This document shows positions 28,460 through 37,166 of a stretch of DNA of 56,240 bases, one piece after another. Within the stretch, counting starts at the first letter, position 1; each line of letters starts with the position of its first letter. The notes beneath the pieces were generated by a model. It was given only the letters and a program-made list of their open reading frames with translations, did no database searches and was not told the DNA's origin. The stretch lies in contig JAOPXN010000128.1 of NCBI GenBank assembly GCA_025965155.1, forward strand, positions 1 to 56,240. Reading direction: 5' to 3'. This DNA comes from Propionibacteriaceae bacterium. Its GTDB lineage: Bacteria; Actinomycetota; Actinomycetes; Propionibacteriales; Propionibacteriaceae. The translations under genes and the position numbers were made by a program.

Positions 28460-29217
28460 CGGCGGTACTCCGGTGAGTTGCCGGTGACGCAGAAGGTGAC
28501 GCCGGCCGGGTCGCGGAGCGCCACCCACCCGTCGCCGGGCCAGAGCCGTTCCGCGCCCAGCTCCGCCAGCCGTGCGACTTCCGCATCGATCGCGTCCGAC
28601 CCGAGGTCGAGATGGGCGGTCGCAGGCCCGTCGGCCCGGTCCAGCCGCTGAAACAACAGCTGCAGTGGGGACCTGTCATGTCGCGGGCCACCATCAACAT
28701 CACGCAGGTCGTCGTACAACTTGCCGGCGAACTCCGGCGAGGACGAGGACTCCCAACGCCAGCCGAGGACCGCCTGCCAGAACTCCACCTCGGCGTGGTG
28801 CAGGCGCGGCGGCGAGTCGATGCAGACCTGGACCAGCCGGCTGCGGTGCCCGTCAGGCCACTCCAGCGGTGCGGGTGCCTGGTGGTACGCCGCCTGCACC
28901 AGGCAGAACGGAAGACCGCCGGGGGATGTCATCGGCTGCCACCGATCTTGACCGGGGCCGACGCTGGCACCCAGGGTCTGCAGTCGCGCCAGCTCAGCTG
29001 TGATGTCGGCCACCTCAAGATCGATGTGAGTCCGGGCATCGCCGTGGATATCCTGCAGATGCACGTACGCGTCACCGTCGTCGGGCTGGAAGCTACGCAG
29101 TTCCGGGTGCCCGGACCACGGCGGACCGAGCTCCCAGCCGAGCGCCTGGGACCAGAACGTCGCAGCGGCGGGCACCGCCGCGGTCGGTACATCGATGACC
29201 GCATGAAGCCAGCTCAC
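28456..29217 (-). CDS. Two-domain VOC/glyoxalase-like protein
   Basis: The 253-residue protein consists of two glyoxalase-like (vicinal oxygen chelate) modules. The first, at about 1-115, starts LHAVIDVPTAAVPAAATFWSQALGWELG and ends DPGG-like SPGGLPFCLVQ; the second, at about 125-253, starts VQVCIDSPPRLHHAEVEFWQAVLGWRWE and ends RDPAGVTFCVTG. Such duplicated modules form one metal-binding or ligand-binding fold. In actinobacteria similar proteins range from antibiotic-binding to small dioxygenase-like enzymes, so no reaction is assigned. The start is GTG 29217, with a TANNNT element six bases upstream and no Shine-Dalgarno. It is the first gene of a two-gene operon with the GNAT protein. Confidence 0.85.
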   Translation of the reverse strand: MSWLHAVIDVPTAAVPAAATFWSQALGWELGPPWSGHPELRSFQPDDGDAYVHLQDIHGDARTHIDLEVADITAELARLQTLGASVGPGQDRWQPMTSPGGLPFCLVQAAYHQAPAPLEWPDGHRSRLVQVCIDSPPRLHHAEVEFWQAVLGWRWESSSSPEFAGKLYDDLRDVDGGPRHDRSPLQLLFQRLDRADGPATAHLDLGSDAIDAEVARLAELGAERLWPGDGWVALRDPAGVTFCVTGNSPEYRR

Positions 29218-29223
29218 CGCACC

Positions 29224-29229
29224 AACCTA
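29224..29229 (-). promoter_or_regulatory. Candidate -10 of a leaderless VOC-GNAT promoter
   Basis: On the minus strand TAGGTT (29229 to 29224) ends six bases before GTG 29217. No Shine-Dalgarno and no clear -35 are present. Confidence 0.4.
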
Positions 29230-29293
29230 ATGTGCCGCTGCCGCCTCGCTGCGGCCGCCATAGCACCCAGCTTTCAGGCGTCGATTACGCTTG

Positions 29294-29309
29294 CAGGGTT
29301 CCGACCCTG
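29294..29309 (+). other. Short perfect hairpin in the ffh leader
   Basis: CAGGGT (29294-29299) and ACCCTG (29304-29309) enclose a TCCG loop. It ends 22 bases before the ffh start and 10 bases before its ribosome-binding site. The role is unknown. Confidence 0.4.
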
Positions 29310-29331
29310 ATGACCATCGAAGGACTCCCTC

Positions 29332-30897
29332 TTGTTTGACACCTTGCAAGACCGGCTCGCAGCCACGTTCAAGGGCCTGCGCGGTAAGGGGCGGCTCTCC
29401 GACGCCGACATCGATGCGACCGCTCGGGAGATCCGGATCGCGCTGCTGGAAGCCGACGTCGCCCTGGTCGTGGTCAAGGAGTTCGTGGCCTCGGTCAAGG
29501 AACGCGCCCGCGCCGCCGAGCTGTCCGGTGCCCTCAACCCCGGCCAGCAGATCATCAAGATCGTCAACGACGAGCTGGTCACCATCCTCGGTGGGGAGAC
29601 CCGGCTGCTCCGCTACGCCAAGCGGCCGCCGACGGTGATCATGCTGGCCGGTCTGCAGGGCTCCGGCAAGACGACCCTGGCCGGCAAGCTCGCGCGGTGG
29701 ATGAAGGAGCAAGGTCACTCGCCGCTGCTGGTGGCCGCGGACCTGCAGCGGCCGAACGCCGTCAACCAGCTCCAGATCGTCGGTAACCGAGCCGGAGTGC
29801 ACGTCTACGCGCCCGAGCCCGGCAACGGCGTGGGTGACCCGATCGCGGTCGCGCGCGGCTCCATCGGCGAGGCCGCACGCAAGCTCTACGACGTCGTCAT
29901 CGTCGACACCGCCGGCCGTCTGGGCGTCGACGCAGACTTGATGCAGCAGGCGGCCGACATCCGGGATGCCGTCAACCCCGACGAGGTCCTGTTCGTCGTC
30001 GACGCCATGATCGGTCAGGACGCGGTCAACACCGCGCAGGCCTTCGCCGACGGCGTCGGCTTCGACGGTGTGGTGCTGACCAAGCTGGACGGCGACGCCC
30101 GCGGTGGTGCAGCGCTGTCGATCGCCCGGATCACCGGACGGCCGATCATGTTCGCCTCCAACGGCGAACAGCTCAAGGACTTCGACGTCTTCCACCCGGA
30201 CCGGATGGCGAGCCGCATCCTCGGCATGGGCGACATGCTGACCCTGATCGAGCAGGCGGAGAAGACATTCGACGCCGAACAGTCGGCCAAGGCCGCGGCC
30301 AAGCTGACCGGCCAGGGCGGCGAGTTCGGGCTGGCCGACTTCCTCTCGCAGATGCAGATGGTCCGCAAGATGGGGCCGCTGTCCAAGATCTTCGGCATGC
30401 TCCCCGGCATGGGTGAGATGAAGGAACAGATCAACAACATCGACGAGCGCGAAGTCGACCGGATCGAAGCCATCATCCACTCGATGACACCGAAGGAGCG
30501 CGACAACCCCAAGATCATCGACGGCTCCCGCCGAGCCCGGATCGCGAAGGGTGCCGGCGTCGAGGTGGCGGAGGTCAACAGCCTGGTGACCCGGTTCTTC
30601 GACGCCCGCAAGATGATGGAGTCAATGGCGTCCGGCCGGATGCCGGGCATGCCTGGACTTCCAGGGACCGGTGGCGGCAAGGGTCGGCAGCCCAAGCAGC
30701 AGCCGAAGAAGAAGGGCGGCCGCAAGGTGTCGGGCAACCCGGCCAAGCGGAACGCGCCGGCCCAGGCGCAGGCCCCGGCGATCGATCCGGCCGCCGCCTT
30801 CGGTGGTTCCCAGCTGGATCCAAACGAGCTGGAGAAGGCAATGGGTGACTTCCAGCTGCCGCCGGAGCTTCGCAAGATGCTGGGCAACCAGGGCTAG
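29332..30897 (+). CDS. ffh: Signal recognition particle GTPase Ffh
   Basis: Ffh binds 4.5S RNA and the signal sequences of nascent membrane proteins. The 521-residue protein has an N domain, the G domain with GLQGSGKT at 107-114, DTAGRLGVD and LTKLDGDARGG, and a Met-rich M domain at roughly 330-440 (FLSQMQMVRKMGPLSKIFGMLPGMGEM, SRRARIAKGAG). A Lys/Gln/Pro-rich linker and a short C-terminal helix follow, as in many actinobacterial homologues. The start is TTG 29332 with AAGGA seven bases upstream. No 4.5S RNA gene was seen nearby. Confidence 0.97.
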   Translation: MFDTLQDRLAATFKGLRGKGRLSDADIDATAREIRIALLEADVALVVVKEFVASVKERARAAELSGALNPGQQIIKIVNDELVTILGGETRLLRYAKRPPTVIMLAGLQGSGKTTLAGKLARWMKEQGHSPLLVAADLQRPNAVNQLQIVGNRAGVHVYAPEPGNGVGDPIAVARGSIGEAARKLYDVVIVDTAGRLGVDADLMQQAADIRDAVNPDEVLFVVDAMIGQDAVNTAQAFADGVGFDGVVLTKLDGDARGGAALSIARITGRPIMFASNGEQLKDFDVFHPDRMASRILGMGDMLTLIEQAEKTFDAEQSAKAAAKLTGQGGEFGLADFLSQMQMVRKMGPLSKIFGMLPGMGEMKEQINNIDEREVDRIEAIIHSMTPKERDNPKIIDGSRRARIAKGAGVEVAEVNSLVTRFFDARKMMESMASGRMPGMPGLPGTGGGKGRQPKQQPKKKGGRKVSGNPAKRNAPAQAQAPAIDPAAAFGGSQLDPNELEKAMGDFQLPPELRKMLGNQG

Positions 30898-30912
30898 ATC
30901 GACCCTGCCGCG

Positions 30913-31992
30913 GTGAGAGCCCCCCGACTGCACCTTCAAGGGACGGTTCTGCCTGACGGTGAGCAGCATGACCTCTGGGTGGTTGACGGGGTCATCCGGA
31001 CCGAGCCGGTGACCGATGCCGTCACCATCAGCCGGGGCGGTTTCATCCTCCCCGGGCTGGTCGACGCCCACTGCCACGTTGGTCTCGACTCACACGGGGC
31101 GGTGCCCGACAGCACCTCCGAGGCGCAGGCGCTGGCGGACCGGGATTCCGGAGCCCTGCTGCTCCGCGATGCCGGATCCCCGGCCGACACCCGGTGGATC
31201 GACGACCGGCCCGACCTGCCGCGCGTCATCAGGGCCGGCCGGCACCTGGCCCGCCCCAAGCGCTACATCCGCAACTACGCCGACGAGGTGGAGCCCGACT
31301 ATCTGGTGGCGGCGGTGGAACGCCAGGTGTCCGCCGGCGACGGCTGGGTCAAGCTGGTCGGCGACTGGATCGACCGGGAGCTCGGCGACCTTGCCCCGCT
31401 CTGGCCGCAGGACGTAGCCGCCGCCGCCATCGCCCGCGCCCATGAGCTGGGGGCCCGGGTCACTGCGCACGTCTTCGGCGAACAGGCGCTGGAGGAGCTC
31501 GTTGCTGCCGGGATCGACGGAATCGAGCATGGCACCGGGCTGACCGAGGCCGCGATCGCCACCATGGCAAAGCGACAGGTGGCGTTGGTGCCGACGATGG
31601 TCCAGCTGGAGAACTTCGAGTCGTTCGCCGCCGCCGGCGAGGCCCGGTTCCCGCTGTACGCCAAGCACATGCGCTCGTTGTACGCCGGACGGCTGGAGCG
31701 CTTCGGCCAGGCACTGGACGCCGGGGTGCCGATCTACGCGGGGACCGACGCCGGCGGGTACCAGCCGCACGGTCTGGTCGGCGCCGAGATGGCGGCCCTG
31801 ACCCGGTTCTGCTCTGCGGAGTACGCCCTCGGCGCCGGTTCCTGGCGAGCCCGTCGCTGGCTCGGCCGGCCCGACAGCCTGAGCGAGGGGGCGCCGGCGG
31901 ACCTGGTCGTCTTCGACCACGACCCGCGTACCGACATCGGCGTCCTCCGTACCCCGTCCGCGATCGTCCTCCGCGGAGCACGGGTTGGCTAG
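30913..31992 (+). CDS. Amidohydrolase-superfamily metal-dependent hydrolase
   Basis: The 359-residue protein has the amidohydrolase metal centre: His53 and His55 in VDAHCHVG, Lys147 (GWVKLVGDW, candidate carboxylated bridge), His186 (TAHVFG), His206 (IEHGTG) and Asp279 (AGTDAGG). The C-terminal EGAPADLVVFDHDPRTD is the usual small beta-sandwich end. It resembles imidazolonepropionase/prolidase-like amidohydrolases; the substrate, possibly a dipeptide or cyclic amide, is not assigned. It starts at a GTG 15 bases after ffh, without a clear Shine-Dalgarno, and its last bases overlap the start of the exported hydrolase-ABC fusion, so these genes may form one operon. Confidence 0.85.
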   Translation: MRAPRLHLQGTVLPDGEQHDLWVVDGVIRTEPVTDAVTISRGGFILPGLVDAHCHVGLDSHGAVPDSTSEAQALADRDSGALLLRDAGSPADTRWIDDRPDLPRVIRAGRHLARPKRYIRNYADEVEPDYLVAAVERQVSAGDGWVKLVGDWIDRELGDLAPLWPQDVAAAAIARAHELGARVTAHVFGEQALEELVAAGIDGIEHGTGLTEAAIATMAKRQVALVPTMVQLENFESFAAAGEARFPLYAKHMRSLYAGRLERFGQALDAGVPIYAGTDAGGYQPHGLVGAEMAALTRFCSAEYALGAGSWRARRWLGRPDSLSEGAPADLVVFDHDPRTDIGVLRTPSAIVLRGARVG

Positions 31993-34828
31993 CGCACGTG
32001 CGAAGGGCCACCGACGGCGAGTCCGCTCCGGCTGTGCTGCGTTCGCGCTGCTGCTCGCGGGAACCGCCGCCCACTCCGCTCCAGCGGTCGCCGACGACGC
32101 CGCGGTGACCGAGACGGCGCTGAGCATCACCGGCACGCCCGAACCAGACGGCAGGCCGGTCGACCTGGACGTCTCGATCCTGACCACCGCACCGTCGACC
32201 CCAAGACCGGCGATCGTGCTGGCCCACGGCTTCGGCGGCACCAAGGCCGACAGCGCGCAGACCGGGCGATCGCTGGCCCGCAGCGGCTACACGGTGATCA
32301 CCTACACCGCCCGCGGGTTCGGGACCTCCGGCGGTCGGATCCATCTGAACGACCCGGCGTTCGAGGGAGCCGACGCACGCAAGGTGGTCGACCTGGCCGC
32401 GCAACGCCCGGAGGTGCTCAAGGACGCCGGTGACCCCGTGGTCGGCTTCGCCGGCGGCTCGTACGGTGGAGCGATCTCCCTGGTTGTGGCCGGGCTCGAC
32501 CCGCGCGTCGACGCGATCGCACCCGCGTTCACCTGGAGCAGCCTGACCCAGGCGCTGTTCCCGCAGTACGCAGTCACCGCCCCGCCGACGGCGTTGGCCG
32601 ACGTCAGCCCGGTCGACCAGACCGGAGTGTTCAAACAGCGATGGGCGTCCCTGTTCTTCCTCGGCGCCGGCGGTCGTGAGCAGAACGGGACGGGTGAGGG
32701 CTCCGATCTCGGCCTCTGCGGCCGGTTCAGCGCGGAACTGTGCCAGGGCTACCTGCAGACGGCCGAGTCAGGCCGCCCCGACCCCGGCCTGGTCAGGCTG
32801 CTGGACCGGTCGAACCCGGAGCGGCTGCTGGCCCACATCACCGCACCCACCCTGCTGATCCAAGGCGAGACCGACACCTTGTTCCCGCTGGACCACGCCG
32901 ACGCGAACCTCCGCGGCCTACCCGCCAGCACGCCGGCCAAGATGGTGTGGGTCGAGGGTGGCCACGACACGCAGATCGACATCGACGCCCTGCTGCCGCA
33001 CCTGGAGGCCTGGTTCGGCCGCTACCTGAAACGGGACGGTTCCGCTCCTGACACCTCCTTCCAGATCGCCGTACCGAAGACCTCGCTGGTGGGCCAGGAC
33101 CCAGACCAGGACACTCCGGTGCTGACGGCGGCGAGCTATCCCGGCCGGAACTCCGCTTTGCAGACGAGCAGCTTTCCGCTGAGCGGGGGAGCGCAGACCT
33201 TCATCTCCCCACCGGGCGGTACGCCGGCCGCCCTGACGAACCTGCCCGGCACCGGGGGAGCGTTGGGCACGCTGAGCAGCGTCGGCGGATACGCCCTCGG
33301 CGTGCTGCCGGGGCAGTCGGCCACCTTCACCACGCCGCCGCTGACCGAACCGGTGACCCTGGCCGGCAGCGGCAGCCTGGAGCTGTCGGTGACCTCCACC
33401 ACCCCGGACGCGACCCTGTTCATCTCGCTGTGGGACCTGGGACCGGACACCCGCACGACACCGGACCCGGCGGGTCGGGGTGTGACTGCCACCCCCGGTA
33501 CCGCCGTGCTGCCGGGGCTCGCGGTGGCTCCGGTCCGGCTGGGCGGGCTCCGGCCGAACACGCCGCAGACGGTACGGGTGGCGCTGCCGCCGGTCGCACA
33601 CCAGGTACCGGTGGGACACCGGATGCAGGTAGTGGCGTCCAGTACCGACCAGGCGTACGCCGTCCCCTCGGGGACCAGCGTCTACCGGGTCGACCTCGGG
33701 GCCTCCGAACAGCTCGTGCTGCCTCGGCTGCAGGCGAGCGCCGCAGACCCGACCAGGCTCGACGTCCCAATGCCGCTGGTCATCGTCGTGTCCGGTCTGG
33801 TGCTGGCGGGCCTGGCCGGGATGGTGCTGCTCTGGCTGCGCCGACGTCATGCCCATCCGCGGGAGGATCTACGGAACACGCCGTTGCTGGTGCAGGACCT
33901 GGTCAAAACCTACGGCGACGGCTTCCGTGCCGTCGACGGCGTTTCCTTCGCCGCCGAACGGGGGCAGGTGGTCGGCCTGCTCGGGCCCAACGGTGCCGGA
34001 AAGACCACCACGATGCGGATGCTGGTGGGGCTGATCCGGCCCGACTCTGGGACCATCCACGTGCACGGTGATCCTGTTCATGCCGGAGCCGACGTACTGG
34101 TATCGGTCGGCGCCTTTATCGAGGGACCGGGGTTCCTTCCCCACCTCACCGGTTGGGCCAACCTGCAGGCGTACTGGCAGGCGACCGGACGCCCGATCGA
34201 GGAGGCGCACCTGGACGAGGCCCTCGCCATCGCCGGTCTCGGGGCGGCCATCCACCGCACGGTCCGCGGCTACAGCCAGGGGATGCGGCAACGTCTGGGG
34301 ATCGCCCAGTCCATGCTGGGGCTGCCGTCGTTGCTGCTGCTGGACGAACCGACCAACGGGTTGGACCCGCCCCAGATCAAGGCGATGCGTTCGGTGCTGG
34401 CCGACTATGCCGCAAGCGGACGGACCGTGGTGGTGTCAAGCCACCTGCTGTCGGAGGTGGAGCAAACCTGCAGCCACGTCGTCGTGATGCACCGCGGCAC
34501 CGTCATCCTGACCGGGTCGATGGCGGAGCTGACCGCCACCGACGACGTAACCCTCGTCGGTCTTGCCGAGGGCAGTGATGTCGAGGCGGCTCAGGTGGTC
34601 CTTCGCCGGGCCGGCCTCGCGACCGTGGTCGAAAACGGCGTAATCCGGGCTACCGGCACCCTGCCGCGGTCCGAGGTGGTCGCTCGACTCGTCGAAGCCG
34701 GATACCCGGTGGAGTCCGTGGACGGGCGGCGACAGCTGGAGGAGGTCTTCATGAGCCTGGTCGGCCCACCTGGACAGGAAGCCGACGGTACCGATGCCGT
34801 GCTCAGCGCACGGAGTGCCGATGGCTGA
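31985..34828 (+). CDS. Exported S15/CocE-type hydrolase fused to an ABC-transporter ATPase
   Basis: The 947-residue fusion begins with a Sec signal (about 1-37, cleavage near AVA-DD). Residues 40-345 form an alpha/beta-hydrolase domain of the X-Pro dipeptidyl-peptidase S15/CocE type: nucleophile Ser159 in GGSYGG, acid Asp297 and His327. Residues about 360-590 resemble the jelly-roll domain that ends PepX/CocE enzymes. A membrane helix lies at 597-617, with basic residues RRRHAH after it, and residues 630-925 are an ABC ATPase: Walker A GPNGAGKT 667-674, signature YSQGM 763-767, Walker B LLLLDEPT 783-790. The topology is thus hydrolase outside and ATPase inside. The start TTG 31985 overlaps the amidohydrolase gene, and the permease overlaps its end. 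The hydrolysed or transported compound is unknown. Confidence 0.88.
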   Translation: MASARAKGHRRRVRSGCAAFALLLAGTAAHSAPAVADDAAVTETALSITGTPEPDGRPVDLDVSILTTAPSTPRPAIVLAHGFGGTKADSAQTGRSLARSGYTVITYTARGFGTSGGRIHLNDPAFEGADARKVVDLAAQRPEVLKDAGDPVVGFAGGSYGGAISLVVAGLDPRVDAIAPAFTWSSLTQALFPQYAVTAPPTALADVSPVDQTGVFKQRWASLFFLGAGGREQNGTGEGSDLGLCGRFSAELCQGYLQTAESGRPDPGLVRLLDRSNPERLLAHITAPTLLIQGETDTLFPLDHADANLRGLPASTPAKMVWVEGGHDTQIDIDALLPHLEAWFGRYLKRDGSAPDTSFQIAVPKTSLVGQDPDQDTPVLTAASYPGRNSALQTSSFPLSGGAQTFISPPGGTPAALTNLPGTGGALGTLSSVGGYALGVLPGQSATFTTPPLTEPVTLAGSGSLELSVTSTTPDATLFISLWDLGPDTRTTPDPAGRGVTATPGTAVLPGLAVAPVRLGGLRPNTPQTVRVALPPVAHQVPVGHRMQVVASSTDQAYAVPSGTSVYRVDLGASEQLVLPRLQASAADPTRLDVPMPLVIVVSGLVLAGLAGMVLLWLRRRHAHPREDLRNTPLLVQDLVKTYGDGFRAVDGVSFAAERGQVVGLLGPNGAGKTTTMRMLVGLIRPDSGTIHVHGDPVHAGADVLVSVGAFIEGPGFLPHLTGWANLQAYWQATGRPIEEAHLDEALAIAGLGAAIHRTVRGYSQGMRQRLGIAQSMLGLPSLLLLDEPTNGLDPPQIKAMRSVLADYAASGRTVVVSSHLLSEVEQTCSHVVVMHRGTVILTGSMAELTATDDVTLVGLAEGSDVEAAQVVLRRAGLATVVENGVIRATGTLPRSEVVARLVEAGYPVESVDGRRQLEEVFMSLVGPPGQEADGTDAVLSARSADG

Positions 34829-35645
34829 GCGGACCAAGGCACTGCCGCTGCGGGCGGAGATCCGTCGGCAGCTGCGGCGCCGTCGTACCCAGGGGATCTT
34901 CACTGTCATCATGCTGTTGCCGCTGATCCTGATCGGCGCGTTCGCGCTCGGCAGCGAGGAGAACGACTCCGGCGCCCGCGGCTTCGTCGACCTGGCCCAG
35001 GACAGCGGCGCGAATCTCGTCGTGTTCGCGCTGTTCGCGTCCACCAGCTTCCTGCTGATCGTGGTGGTCGCACTCTTCGCCGGCGACACTGTGCCGTCGG
35101 AGGCCAGCTGGTCCAGCCTGCGGTACCTGCTGGCCGCGCCGGTACGACGGGAACGGCTGCTCCGGCAGAAGCTCATCGTGGCCGGGCTGTTCTCGGTGGC
35201 GGCGCTGGTACTGCTGCCGGCGTGGACGCTGCTGGTCGGAGGGTTTGCCTACGGCTGGGGCCCGTACATCGGCCCCACCGGCGACCAGATCGGCTGGCCG
35301 GAGTTCGGCTGGCGCCTGGCCGTCATTACCGGCTACCTGCTGGTCAGCCTGCTGGTTGTGGCCTCCTTTGCCTTCGCCCTCGGCGTCTGGACTGACGCAC
35401 CGCTGGCCGCGGTTGGTGGAGCCGTGCTGCTGATGATCCTGTCAGCCATCCTCGACTCGATCACCGCCCTCGGTGGCATCCGTGAGGGGCTGCCGGGCCA
35501 CTACGCGTACGCCTGGGCGGATGCGCTGTCGCCGACCGTCGACTACTCGGCCATGGCGACCGGAGCTCTGTGGTCGGTTGGCTACGGTGTGGTGTTGATC
35601 GGGCTGGCGGTATGGCACTTTCTGCGCAAGGACATCACCAGCTGA
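34821..35645 (+). CDS. ABC-2-type transporter permease
   Basis: The 274-residue protein has six predicted membrane helices (about 26-43, 65-87, 117-139, 165-189, 196-213 and 248-267), an Arg-rich cytoplasmic N-terminus (RAEIRRQLRRRR) and the permease pattern of ABC-2 exporters. ATG 34821 is preceded by GGAG and overlaps the last eight bases of the hydrolase-ATPase fusion, so the two are coupled and form one transporter. With the ATPase fused to an external hydrolase, the complex could process a substrate as it leaves the cell, or sense it; the sequence does not decide which. Confidence 0.85.
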   Translation: MAERTKALPLRAEIRRQLRRRRTQGIFTVIMLLPLILIGAFALGSEENDSGARGFVDLAQDSGANLVVFALFASTSFLLIVVVALFAGDTVPSEASWSSLRYLLAAPVRRERLLRQKLIVAGLFSVAALVLLPAWTLLVGGFAYGWGPYIGPTGDQIGWPEFGWRLAVITGYLLVSLLVVASFAFALGVWTDAPLAAVGGAVLLMILSAILDSITALGGIREGLPGHYAYAWADALSPTVDYSAMATGALWSVGYGVVLIGLAVWHFLRKDITS

Positions 35646-35677
35646 GCTCCGCGCCCCCGCGGGAACCAACTCAGCTG
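35639..35677. terminator. Inverted repeat spanning two convergent stop codons
   Basis: CAGCTGAG (35639-35646) and CTCAGCTG (35670-35677) are perfect complements and include the TGA stops of the plus-strand permease and the minus-strand dienelactone hydrolase. The 23-base loop is C- and G-rich. No T-run is present; it may work as a bidirectional stem terminator. Confidence 0.5.
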
Positions 35678-36420
35678 GGTCGCCGGTCAGGTGTCTGCGG
35701 CAGGTACTGGGCGAAGAACGCCTCGATCCGCTGCCAGGCGTCCGCCGCGGCGTCCGGATCCGGGCCGGCCCCGCTGATCCGCATCAGTGGCCGGAAGACC
35801 TTCGGTGCGTTCTCCTCGTCGTTGAGGAAGCTGTGCCCGGCGGTGGGGTACTCCTTCACGTCGCCCGGCACCCCTGCCTCTTCCAGACCTTCACGGAGCC
35901 GGTCCGCCGCACCGGCCAGCCCCTTGTCCCGGCCGCCGTAGCTGCCAACCACCGGACAGGCGCCGTCCAGCGCGGCGTTCAGGTCCTTGGGCAGCATCCC
36001 GTAGTTCACGGCGCTGACGTCGAAACCGCGGTTGGCCAGCAGCAACGCGAACCCGCCCCCCATGCAGAAGCCGATCACTCCCAGGCCGCCGGTGCAGCTG
36101 GGGTCGGAGCGGAGCAGGCTCTGGCACGCCTGGACGTCGGCGAACGGTTTTCCAGTGCCCGCGCTGAGGGCGCGGAAGGTGGACACCAGGCATCGGATCT
36201 TAGGGCGGTCGCTGAACAGGTCCGGAGCGACGACAACGTAACCGCGCGACGCCAGGTGCTCGGCCTGCCGGACCAGCACATCGTCGAGCCCCCATGCCTC
36301 ATGGATCATCACCACACCCGGCCAGCGGCCCGACTCCTTGGGCCGGACCACGACGACCGACAGCGCCCGGCTACCTCCAGGGACGTCGTCGATCCGTTCA
36401 CGGGTGGTCGTGGTTTCCAT
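35671..36420 (-). CDS. Dienelactone hydrolase family protein
   Basis: The 249-residue alpha/beta-hydrolase has the dienelactone hydrolase triad: Cys119 in IGFCMGGG, Asp165 in GGRDKG and His196 in AGHSF. Glu41 in IHEAWG is the family's helper residue. These enzymes open lactones in aromatic degradation, but many homologues act on other esters, and no aromatic pathway genes are nearby. ATG 36420 is used (METTTTRERI); the frame is open 49 codons further, through non-conserved sequence. TACTGT lies seven bases before the ATG, with no Shine-Dalgarno. Confidence 0.9.
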   Translation of the reverse strand: METTTTRERIDDVPGGSRALSVVVVRPKESGRWPGVVMIHEAWGLDDVLVRQAEHLASRGYVVVAPDLFSDRPKIRCLVSTFRALSAGTGKPFADVQACQSLLRSDPSCTGGLGVIGFCMGGGFALLLANRGFDVSAVNYGMLPKDLNAALDGACPVVGSYGGRDKGLAGAADRLREGLEEAGVPGDVKEYPTAGHSFLNDEENAPKVFRPLMRISGAGPDPDAAADAWQRIEAFFAQYLPQTPDRRPS

Positions 36421-36427
36421 GGGCGTC

Positions 36428-36433
36428 ACAGTA
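36428..36433 (-). promoter_or_regulatory. Candidate -10 of a leaderless dienelactone hydrolase promoter
   Basis: TACTGT on the minus strand (36433 to 36428) ends seven bases before ATG 36420. There is no Shine-Dalgarno and no convincing -35. The remaining 240 bases to rpsP hold no supported gene and must contain the rpsP promoter, which I could not place with confidence. Confidence 0.35.
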
Positions 36434-36672
36434 GTGTGGCGCGGTCGTACCCGGGTGGCCGAACGCGTGATCGGGCTCAGTTGGCTCTGAGTGGGGGAAC
36501 TCTGGCAGAATGGCCTGTGCGTCTGTCCCGTGTGGTGCCCTCTCATCGCCGCTCGGAACGGATCCATCCGAAGTCATCGCCTGCGGTGTTCCCCACCCCG
36601 GTGCTATGACTTCACCCGTTTAATGACTGGGTAGCGATCCCAGGCATATCCCGTACAGGAGTAACCACACAC

Positions 36673-37164
36673 GTGGCTGTCAAGATTCGACTGAAGCGTC
36701 TGGGCAAGATCCGGTCGCCGCACTACCGCATCGTCGTCGCCGACTCGCGCACCAAGCGTGACGGACGGGCGATCGAGGAGATCGGTAAGTACCACCCTAA
36801 GAACGACCCGTCGTTCATCGAGGTCAACTCTGAGCGTGCTCAGTACTGGCTGTCTGTCGGCGCCCAGCCCACCGAGACTGTCATCGCCATCCTGAAGCGG
36901 ACCGGTGACTGGCAGAAGTTCTCCGGTGACACCTCCGCGTCGGGCGTCGAGCCGCAGAAGGAGAAGCGCAACAAGCTGGACTTCTTCAACGCAGCACTGG
37001 CCGAGGCCGGCAGCGAGCCGCAGACTGCAGCCATCTCCAAGCGCGCCGACAAGCCCAAGACCGAGCAGAGCGCAAATGCACCGGCTGAGCAGAGCTCAAG
37101 TGCACCGGCTGAGCAGACCCCGAGTACTGAGGCACCGGCTGCCGAGTCGACCGAAGAGGCCTGA
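36673..37164 (+). CDS. rpsP: 30S ribosomal protein S16 with long C-terminal tail
   Basis: S16 helps assemble the small ribosomal subunit. The core, about residues 1-80, is standard: [38 protein letters not shown] and [18 protein letters not shown]. The protein continues to 163 residues with a helical stretch ([17 protein letters not shown]) and an Ala/Glu/Ser/Pro-rich tail that contains a tandem repeat, APAEQSS-like units. Actinobacterial S16 proteins often have tails, but the repeated part is low-complexity. The start is GTG 36673 with CAGGAG upstream. It heads the rpsP-khpA-rimM-trmD operon. Confidence 0.96.
   Translation: MAVKIRLKRLGKIRSPHYRIVVADSRTKRDGRAIEEIGKYHPKNDPSFIEVNSERAQYWLSVGAQPTETVIAILKRTGDWQKFSGDTSASGVEPQKEKRNKLDFFNAALAEAGSEPQTAAISKRADKPKTEQSANAPAEQSSSAPAEQTPSTEAPAAESTEEA
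37063..37110 (+). repeat. 24-bp in-frame tandem repeat in the rpsP tail
   Basis: Two 24-bp units (37063-37086 and 37087-37110) differ at two positions, and a third begins at 37111. They encode repeated EQS-x-x-APA segments in the disordered tail of S16. The frame is kept. Confidence 0.75.
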
Positions 37165-37166
37165 TA

